A DNA stretch of 64,000 bases, taken from Ischnura elegans (Eukaryota; Arthropoda; Insecta; Odonata; Coenagrionidae). This document shows, in pieces, positions 1 to 10,960 of the stretch; position 1 is the stretch's first letter, and the number at the start of each line of letters is the position of its first letter. The notes under the pieces are model-generated. The model made no database searches. It saw nothing but the letters and a program-made list of their open reading frames with translations, and was not told where the DNA came from. The position numbers and the translations under genes are program-made. Location: the NCBI RefSeq assembly GCF_921293095.1, contig NC_060259.1:75636120-75700119 (forward strand). Reading direction: 5' to 3'.

Positions 1-238
1 TTTCCCTCGGTGCGGCTCATTAAGCGAGGCGGAGACCTTGCCGTGCGATCGTGCATCGTCGCCAGCAGCAGCGGCTGCACCCCACCCAGGGGACAACGTG
101 GGCACGGGTGGCACTACTTGTAGGTGCACTAACCACGCCGAGAAAAGTAAAAGGCTCTCCGATGAACCGTTACGCCTTCACGAAATGCGTTCGAGCGATC
201 ATCGTGACGAGTCTTTACGCCGTACGTATTGTGCGTAA
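1..238 (+). CDS. Possible partial exon at left edge (unrecognised product)
   Basis: The frame starting at base 2 is open to the TAA at 236-238 (78 codons). The first ~300 bases are GC-rich and the composition becomes AT-rich after ~330, as at an exon-to-intron change. The peptide has a run of five alanines and a short Cys-rich stretch (TTCRCTNH). A weak donor-like site (AAAA|GTAAAA) lies near 143-151. No domain is recognised. It could be an internal exon of a gene that begins left of the window, or chance openness in GC-rich DNA. Confidence 0.2.
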   Translation, partial: FPRCGSLSEAETLPCDRASSPAAAAAPHPGDNVGTGGTTCRCTNHAEKSKRLSDEPLRLHEMRSSDHRDESLRRTYCA

Positions 239-371
239 TTACGAGCCGCGTTGTGTGGAAAAGAACGTCGGCGGTCGTTATAACGGAAGCTTCCACGGTG
301 AATTAATTGGTGATTGTTTTTCGGGTTCATTCCTCAAGGAAAAACTACAAAAATTTAGGAAAACTACATAG

Positions 372-2284
372 AAAAGAAATACGATTGGAGAAGTGCCTAA
401 GAAGGTTAGAAAATTGATTTAAGTGGCAAATTTGTAAGGGGTATAATTATAACCATGAACAGAAAATTGGGAAGAATCATACTTAGGAAGGGTAGAAAAA
501 TGATTCGAAAGTTAAACTTCCGAAAATTAGAAGAATAGGAAGGTTGTGCACTCGGAGGAAATAGTCCGGAAATAAATCGGAATGAGATTGATGTAAGATA
601 TTCTAGAAAGTAAAACTACCAAAAACTTTAAAAAAATAAAAGACTCAAGATATCGTTAGGAATGATGTAAAATGGATATACATACAGTATCTCAGACAGG
701 AAATACTAACCAGATATTTTAAATGGGTAGATGATTAACTTATAGGCAAAGTAAAAAATTGATTTCATAATTTTTCTGAAAAGTAAAAATGCACAAAAAT
801 TGAAAAAAATTGAAAGCATTGCACTGACTCTTATTTTGCGTCCGAAAAATATTAGTCAACGCGGAATGGATCCGAAAAACAATCAACGGTCGTTATATTT
901 GTTCTGACTGTAGAAACCCGCTTTCTGACGACAGCCATTGGCAAGTGACCATGCGTCGAATAAATTCAGCCGAAGAGTAAAAATGAACAAATACACTAAA
1001 GCGCGTGTTTTCGAGCTGAATTGCGTGTAATTCCAGAAGTTTCGTCGAGTGCCTGGCAGTTTTATGCAAAAAGATTTTTGTTTACCACCAAATGTGTTAG
1101 AAATGGAATAATTTTTCTGGAAAATAGCGAATCTTATATGTTACATAGGTACAAATACCAAATTTCTTGGCAAAAAATTGAGATATCCGAGGTTAAAGTG
1201 CTGTGTCTTGGTAACAGCTCAATTTGTCGAAATGATGTTAACTGGAAATGGACGGAAATATATTATTGCAACATCACCTCATTATCACCAGAAACAAAAC
1301 TTTACATTAAAAATATTTTATCCTGCTTTATTTGAAAAAATAACTATTTTAAACTCTCGGAAAGCGGTAGTTCCACTTCGAACACTATTATTTCCATAAC
1401 TTCTTCGTATTTTGAGTCCATGCAATGGAAGAACAGATACCTATTAGTGTCTGTTCAACAGCAAAACTTTGTCATATTTACCTAATATTTATCGAGAAAA
1501 TAATCATGGTTGTTCCACTTAATATCGTACTGTCCACTGAATTTGGTGCTGACGATGATTGCAAGCCAAAGTCAGGTATTGCATATATTGAAAACCAATC
1601 GAAATGCGTGTGGTTTGTGAAATTATAATTGCGTTAACAGTACGATATCTTTGTACATCATTTAATATGATGATCCGTAATATCTTTCCCGAAAAAATTG
1701 ACTTTATTCAACTGAGCATCAAGGATTAATTCAGGTACACGATGACATTAACACTTCTGACACAATCCCAACCGCGTGAGCGAGAGGGTAAAAGTAGATC
1801 ATATTTAAGCTTTAAGTGGATACTGAAACGGATCCAAAATCACCTGTTCAAGATGTACAGAGGTATGGTGAAATGGATAAATAGGGTTGCATGGAATTTC
1901 TGACAGTCCTTAGGATAAGCGGGGATCATTTTCAGTAAATGGAGATTCAATTTTATCCTTGTGCTCACTTACGGTTTCTACGAGGCAAAATATGAAGTGA
2001 TTACTATTGACAGATATTCTTTGATTGCCCGCACAGCCCCACAACTGGAAGTTTGCGACATTTGTGCGCAGTTATTGAATTTTGAATACTCAAATGTATA
2101 TTTTGATGGTCAGAAAAATAATTTAGTACTCAAATTTGAATTCCAAATATAAATACATCTGCGTGTTCTCTTGTAGTCTGCTTTGGTTATCTGTCAGTGG
2201 GTTCAATGTATTCATCTGAGCACTCATATATTAGGATACCAGCAATTCGTGTTAGTATTCACCTACAGCGACACACTAAATCTT
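372..2284. other. AT-rich stretch with no recognised gene
   Basis: Open frames here are at most ~100 codons, have AT-rich codon use and show no recognisable motif (for example 1021-1335 and 1961-2152). I saw no inverted termini, SINE promoter boxes or non-LTR tails. It reads as intron or old intergenic DNA. Confidence 0.5.
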
Positions 2285-2286
2285 AA

Positions 2287-2880
2287 CATCTACATAATAC
2301 CCTGCGAGCCACCTCTAGGGTGTTTGGCAGGGGGTGATCAATCACCAGCATGCAGCATGCAATTGGACTCCCACATGCACACCACACGGTCCAAAAAACG
2401 TCACGTATACTAAAAAATTATACTACCATATGCTGTTAGAAATAAAAATAAGAAACATGCATTAAGTTTTACATAGGTTAGTAGGCTACAATGCAAGTCA
2501 TGCAATCTATTTATAAGTTCTATCGCTGCCGTTATAATCTCTTATTGATCGTGTAAAAAAAGACATTCTGTATCTGTCTGTTCTACAATCTATCTCTCTT
2601 ATTTTATTTATATGATCTGATCTTTCGTAGTATGTTGGCGTCCGTAAGAAATGGTTAACTTCGTTAGAAAAGACACTGCTCTGGAATTTATCTAAAAGGT
2701 TTAGTCTACTTGTCAATCTACGGTCCGACAGAGATTCCCATCCGAGTTTATCTAAGAGGTCAGTTACACTAACAAGACTATCGTAACGACCTTTCACATA
2801 TCTGGCAGCTCTTCTTTGCACGCGTTCTAACTCTGTTTTTAAGCCTTTTTCATGAGGGTCCCAAACACGGAGGGTCCCTT
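2287..2880 (-). mobile_element. CR1/Daphne-like non-LTR retrotransposon, 5'-truncated 3' end
   Basis: The minus strand carries the end of a reverse transcriptase ORF (~2880 to 2507). It starts with the conserved VWDPH motif, followed by LERVQRRAARYV, then LGWESLSDRR and a final CRTDRY motif, the usual C-terminus of CR1-type RT. The first in-frame codons precede the GTG at 2821, so translation certainly began further upstream and the copy is 5'-truncated. Beyond the stop lies a ~200-bp 3' UTR ending near 2295 in the GGCTCGCAGGGTATTATGTA type tail shared by copies at 14.7, 15.5, 27.0, 32.0 and 36.9 kb. RT activity is lost because only the C-terminus remains. Confidence 0.85.
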
Positions 2881-2894
2881 AACATGCCACTCTT

Positions 2895-2955
2895 ATATTT
2901 ATTTATTTCCATGCCACCGAAAACAGCACACATTGACCTTTTACATCGGGTTTAA
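2895..2955 (-). repeat. Short SINE-tail-like relic
   Basis: The stretch with CCACCGAAAACAGC and TTTTACATCGGGT closely matches 16738-16792, the tail of a tRNA-Gly-like SINE. The tRNA-like head is absent here. It abuts the truncated end of the CR1-like copy. Confidence 0.4.
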
Positions 2956-2983
2956 TTAAAAAAATGAATATGTAAATAAGTAA

Positions 2984-3700
2984 ATGAGTAAATATCAACT
3001 TAAAATAAGCACGAAGAAAACCAAGATATTAGTATGCAGCAGAAGAGAAGAAGTCAAGACTAACATTAAAATAGGGAAGCAAAAACTGATAGAGGTTGAT
3101 GAATTCAGTTATTTGGGAAGCAAGATAACTAGTGACGGGAGAAGTAAGAAAGAAATTATCAGCAGAATAGCTCAAGCAAAGAGAGCATTCCACCAAAAGA
3201 GAGACCTGCTTACAGCGGGAAACTTAAATATGGAAGTAAAGAAACAATTTATAAGAACCTACATCTGGAGTATGCTCCTATACGGAAGTGAGGCATGGAC
3301 AATGGCCGCAGCGGAGAAAGGAAGGATAGAGGCCTTCGAAATGTGGTGCTACAGAAGAATGATGAAGATTAAATGGATCGACCGAGTTAGTAACGAGGAA
3401 GTCCTAAGAAGAGTAGGAGAGAGGAGAAGCCTCATGAAAACCATAACAAGAAGACGGAACAACCTTATCGGCCACATCTTGAGACATGATGGCCTGATGA
3501 TGACAATCGCCGAGGGACAAGTGGAAGGCAAGAACGGAAAAGGAAGACCTCGAGCCAAATATATGGAACAAGTAAAGAAGGATGTGAAAGAGAAGAAATA
3601 CGTAGGAGTGAAAAGATTAGCTGATAGGAGAACTGAGTGGAGAGCTGCGTCAAACCAATCTTGGGATGGTTGACCAGTGATGATGATGATGTAAATAAGA
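2984..3700 (+). mobile_element. RTE-like non-LTR retrotransposon 3' end with intact C-terminal ORF
   Basis: An uninterrupted ORF (to the TGA at 3671-3673, 229 codons) covers the RT C-terminal part. Motifs in order are KTKILVCSR, YLGSKITSDG, LLYGSEAWTM, MWCYRRMMKIKWIDRVSNEE, LIGHILRHDG, GKGRPRAKY and WRAASNQSWDG, typical of RTE/BovB-related arthropod elements. The true element probably starts near 2990; the ATG at 2984 lies in an AATAAGTAAATGAG junction. The catalytic YADD region and the AP endonuclease are missing, so it cannot move alone. The 3' end is a (GATGAT)n tail at 3679-3690. Fragments of the same family lie at 15.97-17.3, 24.7-25.3, 26.9, 31.1 and 36.0 kb. Absence of stops suggests a fairly young copy. 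Confidence 0.85.
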
Positions 3701-4960
3701 ATGAATAAATACTTTTAACTCATCTCTGACGGCATCACTGAGAGGGTTGAAATACTACGTATCCTTTCCTTGAATGGAGGTTAAGAGGTATCCATAATGG
3801 ATGGTTCACTCGGCGTAGAGGTGTGGCGTAATGAATGAATGGGATTGCATGGGAATTCCGACGCCGCTCTCAAAGATTCACAGGACTCGTTTCCAGCAAA
3901 TTCAGATTCCGTTTCATCCGAGTGCCAATTCCCACTGCATTACCTTTCGGAATCTCCTCCTAGCGTTCCTCCTCACTGTGGCCAAATACTCTCCTCTGCT
4001 TTACGCAACTGTCCCCTGGGAGTTATGACACCAGCGCCGGAACGGAGATTTCACGCGGCGAGTACAACACCATCATTGTTGGGCTTCCCTTCATACCCCG
4101 TGGGATCTTTCCCAAGCTCCACTTTTCATTTTATTTTTTTCCTTCCACTTTTTTTTAAATTCGCCGTTTCACAAGTGATGTGATACTAAGTGTCGGAGAC
4201 GGCTCGCTGGTTTTTCTTTTGTAATTATTTTATATGTTTCTTTTTTTCTCTCTCCCTCCCCCTGAAAAATAGTTTTTGAAAAACGTTCCCCTGGTTGGAA
4301 TGGTCGCACTGTCAATGGCGTGGAAATGGCCACTGTTCGTTTCCAAGCGATCCCGCCGCTTCCTCGCCTCCAAACGTTTGCGTGAGTTTCTCTCGGGGGG
4401 GGGGGGCGTTACAACACTCCCCCTTTGCGTAAATAACTTCGCTCGGCTACCTTCTCGTCCGCACGAGCCACAGCCGATTGGTATTGTCACACCGCCCCCA
4501 TCGACAGCCCGCCAGGAGAATCGAAGCGTTGATCGACGGGACGATTTCAATCATCGCCGTCATCGAGGACGATTCGCGAGGATCGTGGATTTTCGGGATT
4601 CGTCCGTGGTTGACGATAGTCGATTTTTTGTGTTTCACATCAATTTGTTTCTCCCTTACTAACCGCTACACATCATTCTTACTCTTCTTTCATTTCCTCC
4701 CATTCAATGATAAAAGGGAGCTTTGTAAAAAGAAAAGGGTATTGCATTCTTACCACACATAAGGGGATTTATGTGGGCCACATTAATATATGGGCATAAG
4801 TAATAGTAGTATTTTTTAAAGGTTTAAGCGATGTACTGATCCCAAAAGAACTCCAAATTGCCCATGCATAGCCATTAAAAATATAATAGTTTTAATCAGA
4901 TTCTACTGGGAGGTCAGTGAACTAATTTTAAGTGCTCATATTTTGGTCTTGCATTTTTAT
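3701..4960. other. No recognised gene; GC-rich block with poly-G at 4266-4640
   Basis: 3710-4230 is mixed-composition sequence with short overlapping open frames and no motif. 4266-4640 is GC- and CpG-rich, is open on both strands and contains a G run at 4397-4406. It also has dyad-like CGATTTC / GACGATAGTCGA motifs at 4540-4625. It could hold an exon or a regulatory region. I recognise no protein and find no second copy in the window, unlike most of its surroundings. Confidence 0.35.
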
Positions 4961-5004
4961 CATGTTGTCACTGTACATTGCATTTTGGGCTACTTTTAGT
5001 GAGA

Positions 5005-5330
5005 GTATACGTTTCGGAAAGGAACTACGAAGCGCTGGATATGGTTGGCGAAGAGAGGCAGCTTTTAGATGAGGTACGGAGGAGACAGAATGTATGGATG
5101 GAGGGAATACTTAGCGGGGAGGAGATGTTGAAAATGGTGTTAGAGGGTAGAATGTTTGGGAAACAAGGGAGGGGAAGGAAAAGAATAGGATTTTCAGATA
5201 GATTGAAAGGGAGTAGGCCTAACGGTGAATTGAAGAAGGCAGCGCTGGAAGGAAGGGAGTCTCCCAGATAACTTCATTAGAACTCCATGGAAACCTACCT
5301 TAATCGGTAGAATACTATAAAAAATAATAA
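5005..5330 (+). mobile_element. Second RTE-type non-LTR family, C-terminal tail
   Basis: The frame ending at the TAA at 5269-5271 encodes LLDEVRRRQNVWMEG, then MLKMVLEGRMFGKQGRGRKR and IGFSDRLKG. This is the usual C-terminal pattern (RRRQ-W-G, LEGR-GKRGRGR) of RTE-related RT proteins, but a different family from 2984-3700. The 3' UTR contains ACCTACCTTAATCGGTAGAA, repeated at 20800-20822. Degenerate relatives lie at 14520-14665, 19085-19235 and 20040-20860. Only the last ~85 codons survive. Confidence 0.7.
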
Positions 5331-5339
5331 ATACGTTTC

Positions 5340-5628
5340 GGAATGAATAACGTTGCATACCTTCTCCCCCTGATCAACTTGGCGAAGAAGCACCAAGGGC
5401 TTCCACACCAACATGTTATGCATACACTCCCTTTGTCTCAACTCAGAATTTTTTTCTGCATTTTTCCCACCATTAGCGGCGCTCTACTCCCCAAATGACA
5501 ATGAGCTCCCACCTCTTCCCTCCAGACCGGAGTCCCAGGCCCGTGGACTTCGGCATCGGCTCTCAGAACATTACGTGGCGGGCAAAACACTCCGAGGAGT
5601 CGGTCGGGAACGGACGGATGTCCGCACC
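5340..5628. other. Unassigned sequence before the satellite
   Basis: It becomes GC-rich from about 5500 and is open on both strands for 80-100 codons, but shows no recognisable domain. It joins directly to a satellite monomer at 5629, so it may be the flank the array expanded from. Confidence 0.25.
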
Positions 5629-7570
5629 AAACGGATTCGCGTAACGCGCTGCCCTGCAGGAGGTTGCGTCGCAAAGGAATATTACAATGAAGGATTGACC
5701 AGTTCGATACTAAATCACGAATATTAACCCTTAACCAGTGACGTGCATTTCTTGTTACAATACCAGTGACGTGCGGTCTAATGTTTAATGTTTCTTTGAC
5801 TTCTCAACTATTATAAAACTTATAGCTAATATTATGCATACCCAATACGAACCAACTTTTTCAGTAAAAATTGATATTTGAAACAGGATCAAAAAACTGA
5901 TATCAAAAACACTTGAGTTATTATTTTTATTATCGTACTTTTTTAAATTAAGTACTTAAATATCCACGTTATGCAACTAAAAATGCTTCCTTACAAATTA
6001 TTAATTATTATCATTCTTGAAAAATCACTAGGAATTGTTTTTAACAACTTTTTGAATTATTTCCACCAGCATTACGTTTATTGGTTTTTCCAATTTAGTG
6101 AAGTGAGGTCTCACAGACCGCTTCTAAAATTCAGTTGCAAATTTTCAGAAATAAATAATAAGAATTAAATTTTAAGAGGGTTATGACCTTATTACACAAA
6201 ATTATGACGCTCACGAGGATTATAGATGTTTAGTAATAGCAATTATGAAAATATTTATAATTTTAGAAACGCAGCGGTCTCTCAGACCGCACGTCACCGG
6301 TTGAGGGTTAACCCTGTATAACTTTTAACCCTTAACTACTGGCGACGTTTTATTGAGACGTTAGTACTGGTTAGTGGGGACATACCAGATCCCAAAATTA
6401 TTCATTTAATTTCTTAATAACTACTGTTATTTTGTCAAAAACACCACGCATTTTTGAAAATTTAAATTGTTTTCAAGATTTTCAAGATGTAGATTTTCAG
6501 ATTTTGGGCGGATTCGGAATTCGGATTTAGAACGGATTCGCGTAGCGCGCTGCCCTGCAGGGGATTGCATCGCAAAGGAATATTAAAATGAAGGATTGAC
6601 CAGTTCGATACCAAATCACGAATATTAACCCTATATTACTTAGATTCCCAAATTATTTATTTAATTTCTCAATAACTAGTGATAGTTTGTCAAAAACACC
6701 ATGCATTTTTGAAAGTTTAAATTGTTGTTAACAGTTGTAGATTTTTAGATTTTGGACGGATTCGGAATTCGGATTTAGAACGGATTCGCGTAGCACGCTG
6801 CCCTGCTGGGGATTGCGTCGCAAAGGAATATTAAAATGAAGGATTGACCAGTTCGATACTAAATCACGAATATTAACCCTATATTACTTAGATTCCCAAA
6901 TTATTCATTTAATTTCCTAATAACTACTGATATTTTGTCAAAACCACCACTCATTTTTGAAAATTTTAATTGTTTTCAAGATTTTCAAGATGTAGATTTT
7001 TAGATTTTGGGCGGATTCGGAATTCGGATTTAAAACGGATTCGCGTAGCGCGCTTCCCTGCAGGGGATTGCGTCGCAAAGGAATATTAAAATGAAGGATT
7101 GACCAGTTCGATACTAAATCACGAATATTAACCCTATATTACTTAGATTCCCAAATTATTTATTTAATTTCTTAATAAAGACTGATATTTTGTTAAAAAC
7201 ACCATGCATTTTTGAAAGTTTAAATTGTTGTTAACAGTTGTAGATTTTTAGATTTTGGGCGGATTCGGAATTCGGATTTAGAACGGATTCGCGAGGCGCG
7301 GCCCTGCAGAAGATTGCGTTGCAAAGGAATATTACAATGTAGGATTGACCAGTTCGATACTAAATCACGAATATTAACCCTAGTTAACTTTTAACCAGAT
7401 TCCTAAATTAGAATCAGAACAGATAGAATTCAGAAATACCAGATTCCCAAATTATATATCTAATTTCTTAATAACTACTTATATTTTGTCTAAACCACAA
7501 TGCATTTTTGGAAGTTCGAACTGTTTTCAACAGATGTAGATTATTAGATTTTGATATTTTCAATATTCAA
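5629..7570 (+). repeat. ~250-bp tandem satellite, about five monomers
   Basis: Monomers begin with AACGGATTCGCGTAGCGC near 5629, 6530, 6778, 7032 and 7281, a period close to 250 bp. Each contains TTGCGTCGCAAAGGAATATT, then GACCAGTTCGATACTAAATC, then ATATTAACCCTATATTAC, then a TATTTTGTCAAAAACACCA block, and ends with the short sub-repeat GGATTCGGAATTCGGATT. The first monomer is separated from the rest by the TTAA insertion at 5728-6307. The last unit is more diverged (7381-7570). No coding function is evident. Confidence 0.9.
5728..6307. mobile_element. piggyBac-type MITE with TTAA target duplication
   Basis: The ends are CCCTTAACCAGTGACGTGC (5728-5746) and the complement of CCCTCAACCGGTGACGTGC (6289-6307), matching at 17 of 19 positions. 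They are flanked by TTAA at 5724-5727 and 6308-6311. CCC termini with a TTAA duplication are the piggyBac hallmark. The empty site is visible in the neighbouring satellite monomers (AATATTAACCCTATATT), which confirms both ends. The 580-bp interior is AT-rich and has no transposase, only a spurious ~65-codon frame. Subterminal repeats GTGACGTGCGGTCT and AGACCGCACGTCAC are present. Confidence 0.9.
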
Positions 7571-7876
7571 TTTTTTTCATGTTTTTAAAAGAAATTGCAT
7601 TTTTTGTGGAAACGTAAAATCGTAATTAATTTTCTCTTCATTCAGTCCTGGGAATTCACAATTCAATTATTACAACAAAATGCAAAAGAAAGTAATATAC
7701 ACCACTTCACTTCACAATGGTAATTACTTCAATGCAAAATAACGAAGTATCTACAATGCAACTAGTAGCGCGGGGACATACCGAGTCCCCGGATCTTTTT
7801 ATTTACGCTGTTAAAGGGTGAGCTAGACTGACAAAAACCAGTTCGGTTAGAGGGAGGGGAATAGGCTTGTAGCTAC
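7571..7876. other. AT-rich sequence with possible TTAA-element end
   Basis: No coding signal. Around 7765-7815 the motif GGGGACATACCGAGTCCCC followed by TTTACGCTGTTAAAGGG resembles, in inverted form, the sequence at 6328-6390 (CCCTTAACTACTGGCGACG, then GGGGACATACC). This hints that the satellite block may sit inside a larger, decayed TTAA-type element. Confidence 0.3.
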
Positions 7877-7879
7877 TAA

Positions 7880-8884
7880 GGGTGCGGTCCAATGAATGCT
7901 ACTTTCGCTACCAGACGCTACTGACGGAAGTGCTCCGGAGCTCCGGTCCATAGGCGCTACGTTCGCTACGAGAATTTCTTTTCGGACCGGTCAGGAGCGA
8001 AGTCAAGATGGCGGAAATGAACGAGGGCGAGCAAACTGGGATTATGAAATCGAAGAGATGGTTTTAAATGCGAATTGAGGCGATTATGGTCGTTAAATAT
8101 TAATAAATATGTTCGAATATCATTTAAATGAATTTTATTTTCCAGTATCGAGGTTCCACAAAGTAAAGCAAGAAACTTTGGACCGTATTTCTCACACCTA
8201 CCCTCGCCTACCCCTTCTAAATGAAACTCGTTACCCTAGAAAAGGAAAAAGTAGGTACTCTACCGTTTTCTCTGTTGAAACATGTCAACTTATTATGGCT
8301 AAAGACTATTAAAAACATTAATCCATTTCATGTAAATCCTATTTTTCTTCAGATTTTAATTTATGGCATGAGTTGATTTGTTGTTATGTGTTCTTACAAT
8401 CCTTTCTTATATTACATGCCCCTTTTAATAATTTTTTGTTGCCTTTTATATATTAAGGCTGCTTCCAGAGACATTAAGAGTTCATTTTGGGGGAGATACG
8501 AGAATGTTTGCGGATAGATAGTTCTTGCTATAAATTTATTTAAATCACGATTAAATTTACATCTATTTACTAAGTGCGTCTACTCCGTTACTTCGTAGTC
8601 ACTTTTATAGGAGAAAAGCGTCCACATTCAGCGTCCAACATCTGCCATGTGAGTAAACTCTCCATTGCCTCAGTGCATTCCCTTCGAATTTCCGCCAAAA
8701 ATTGACTCGCTCCTCCGCTGACCCAAGTTTTCAGGGGAGCGTCTGGAGCTGGTCTGGAGCGAGGCGGGAAGCGGGTGTATGACGTTTGCCGTGACGTCAC
8801 AGCCTAACCTGTAGCGCTCCGTAGCGAATAACGGACCGCTTGGTGGCGCTCCGAAGCATTGGTAGCGTTCAACGGACCGCACCC
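7880..8884. mobile_element. PIF/Harbinger-like element, ~1 kb, no intact transposase
   Basis: Termini GGGTGCGGTCC (7880-7890) and GGACCGCACCC (8874-8884) are inverted and flanked by TAA on both sides (7877-7879, 8885-8887), the 3-bp duplication typical of PIF/Harbinger. Subterminal inverted GGTCC..GCTAC motifs occur at both ends. Inside are short frames: 7896-8078 (+), 8109-8312 (+, contains RFHKVKQETLDRI) and 8588-8800 (-, contains FLAEIRRECTEAMESLL). I cannot assign these with confidence to transposase or MADF/Myb partners. TGACGTCAC occurs near the right end (8792-8800). Confidence 0.7.
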
Positions 8885-8887
8885 TAA

Positions 8888-9267
8888 GTAGCTAAGCGAT
8901 GTTGCCAATTCACCCAGGAAGTAAACAACAAATTTACCAGCTTTGGGATCTACCCATCTACCCGCGCAAGTAGTTAACGGTTAACCTGACTCAGTCACGT
9001 GATCGCTAAACCTTCGTCATTTTGACGACGCTATTTTTTTACCTTCCAATGAGTTTATTTCTGCGCTTTAAACCAATTGTCTCAAAGTTTTATTATTTTC
9101 AATGTGTATTTAAAATTAAAGTCATACGTATTTTAATAATCATTATTTTTTTAATAATTCTTTTTACTATTAGTTATAACAAAAAATTTGATGTAAGGTG
9201 CCGCGGTTTTGATGCTACTCGTCGTGAAAGTATTCCATTTAAAATATTGAGAATGAATAGATCGTTA
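8888..9267. other. Unassigned AT-rich spacer
   Basis: Very AT-rich after 9020, with no motif or repeat match seen in the window. An E-box-like CACGTG at 8997-9002 is the only notable short site. Confidence 0.3.
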
Positions 9268-10127
9268 TGAGCAGGAGGACTGCATAGAGGAGGCCCAATT
9301 CCACCCCACAGAAGGCTGATTCCTTTGCCGCTTCGGTCGCATTTTAATCGGCTTCCAAAAATATCCGCTGCGCGGTGATGACTGCAATGCGATCCACTTT
9401 TTTCCCCAATATTTTTCAGCATAACGTTTGTAATTGCGAGGAATAGCATTGAAAGTAGGGATGGACGGATCCAGGATTTTTTCGGATCCGCATTCGGATC
9501 GGATCCTTGATTTTCGGAGCCGGATCTTTCGGATCGGATATTTTCGGATCCAAATTCATTTTCAAATTCCTGACGCTGAGACTCCCCCAATGATTGTTCA
9601 ATCTCTTGGTAGGAGTCAATCTATGTGCCAGTCGTATTTTGCCTTTTTTATTTTTCACGGCTGAAATTCTCCTACGTAACCTCTGCGAGGTCTTTCAAAC
9701 AAAACGGTTCATGAGTAGGACAAGAATCGCATGCGACGGCGCATTCGAAGATAGAATCGGAACTCTTTCCACCCTTAAGGGGCGTTGCATTCACTTAAGC
9801 TATTATTTAAAATTTCGGATCCAGATCCGATGTCTCCCGCGAGTTTGGATCCGATGTATCCGATGAAGGGCAATATCCGCGGATATTTGGATCCGTGGTA
9901 TCCGATCCGACCATCCCTATTTGAAAGTTATTCACTTGATAAATGACAACATCATGAATGTAAATTTTGGTTGACACCCCCTAATTATACCATATTTCCC
10001 CGTGAAACTCGGATCAATTTGTCCGTCAGCGACGCGAGTGGCGACTTTTGTAAACCCATTTAAATGCGCGGTGGGCGTCAACACATTTAGAGGCCGACTT
10101 GAGGATCCTCTTTTGCAATACAAGTGG
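9268..10127 (+). repeat. Dispersed repeat C, copy 1 (split by a hAT insertion)
   Basis: The left half (9268-9455) starts GGACTGCATAGAGGAGGCCC and contains CTTCGGTCGCATTTTAATCG and GAGGAATAGCATTGAAA. The right half (9920-10127) contains ATGACAACATCATGAATG, CCATATTTCCCCGTGAAACT and ends GAGGATCCTCTTTTGCAAT. The same two halves occur at 36664-36855 plus 37285-37475, and inverted at about 57720-58300. In each copy a different element has been inserted. The family looks non-coding; its termini are not resolved. Confidence 0.8.
9456..9919. mobile_element. hAT-type MITE rich in GGATCC/GGATCGG motifs
   Basis: The termini TAGGGATGG (9456) and CCATCCCTA (ending 9919) are inverted. The flanks ATTGAAAG (9448-9455) and TTTGAAAG (9920-9927) form an 8-bp duplication with one mismatch, as for hAT. 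Subterminal regions at both ends are arrays of CGGATCGGATCC-like words, resembling the multiple subterminal transposase sites known for hAT elements. No transposase. Confidence 0.75.
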
Positions 10128-10396
10128 TTCCGAGTTTATTGCCATTTTAACAAAGCGGACATTTTTGAACACTGATTGAAATGCACGCTAATTGGCAGCA
10201 TAAATCAAGCTTCCACGGGATGAAAAAGTGAGTAGTCGTATGTAGTCCTGTATGCATCAAAGCTCAACCTTAGAAGAAATACAAACTTGAGCGATTTTCG
10301 GCTTCCCCGTACTGCGGCCAACATTGAATAATAAAATCTGAGATTACGTGATTGGTCTGATGAGTATGATTGCGGCGATAGAGTTTGTTGTAGTTA
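10128..10396. other. Unassigned spacer
   Basis: Mixed-composition sequence with no open frame, terminal repeat or similarity to other parts of the window. Confidence 0.3.
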
Positions 10397-10960
10397 GTTT
10401 GGGACGGAAATTATAGTTCTATTAAAATGTAATGCTCAATGAAGGGAAAAATCAGGAAGTAATTAAATAAATCTCAATTAACCTATTTCATTTTTTGCTT
10501 TTCTTTGGTTTCTCAGTGGAGCCTGCTTCAATTGTTGTTGCATATCGACATATATCGATTATATAATCGAGCGGGAGGTATGCATTATAAGAGTAATGCA
10601 CCCCCTGCCAAACACCATAAATGTGACTAATACGATACTCTTTGGGTTACTGCCTATCGTCAGTAGTATTTAATTATTTAATTTAAATAATTCCTGTTTA
10701 TTTTATTTTACTACTTCCTGATGTATATCCTTCATTGAGCATTAAATTTTGACAGAAATATAATTTCCATCCCAAACCTATTTCATTTTTTTTTTTGCTT
10801 TTCTTCCGTTTCTCAGTGGAGCCTGCTTAAATTGTTGTTGCATATCGACATATATTGATGATATAATCGAGCGGGAGGTATGCATCAATATAAGAGTAAT
10901 GCACCCCCTGCCAAACACCATAAATGTGACTAATGGGATACTCTTTGGGTTACTGCCTAG
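10397..10960. repeat. Inverted-plus-direct composite repeat
   Basis: 10397-10475 and 10700-10777 are inverted copies (GGGACGGAAATTATA, TGCTCAATGAAGG and GGAAGTA matched by complement). Immediately inside and outside lie two direct copies of a ~175-bp unit: 10481-10660 and 10777-10960, both with TCAGTGGAGCCTGCTT, ATATAATCGAGCGGGAGGTA and CACCCCCTGCCAAACACC. The unit contains the palindromic core ATCGATTATATAATCGA at 10556-10572. This looks like a foldback element with one end duplicated. Nothing coding. Confidence 0.7.

Noticed and set aside
10533..10950. Short regularly spaced repeats as a CRISPR-like array
   Set aside because: There are only two long direct units with inverted arms, not short repeats with unique spacers, and the genome is eukaryotic.
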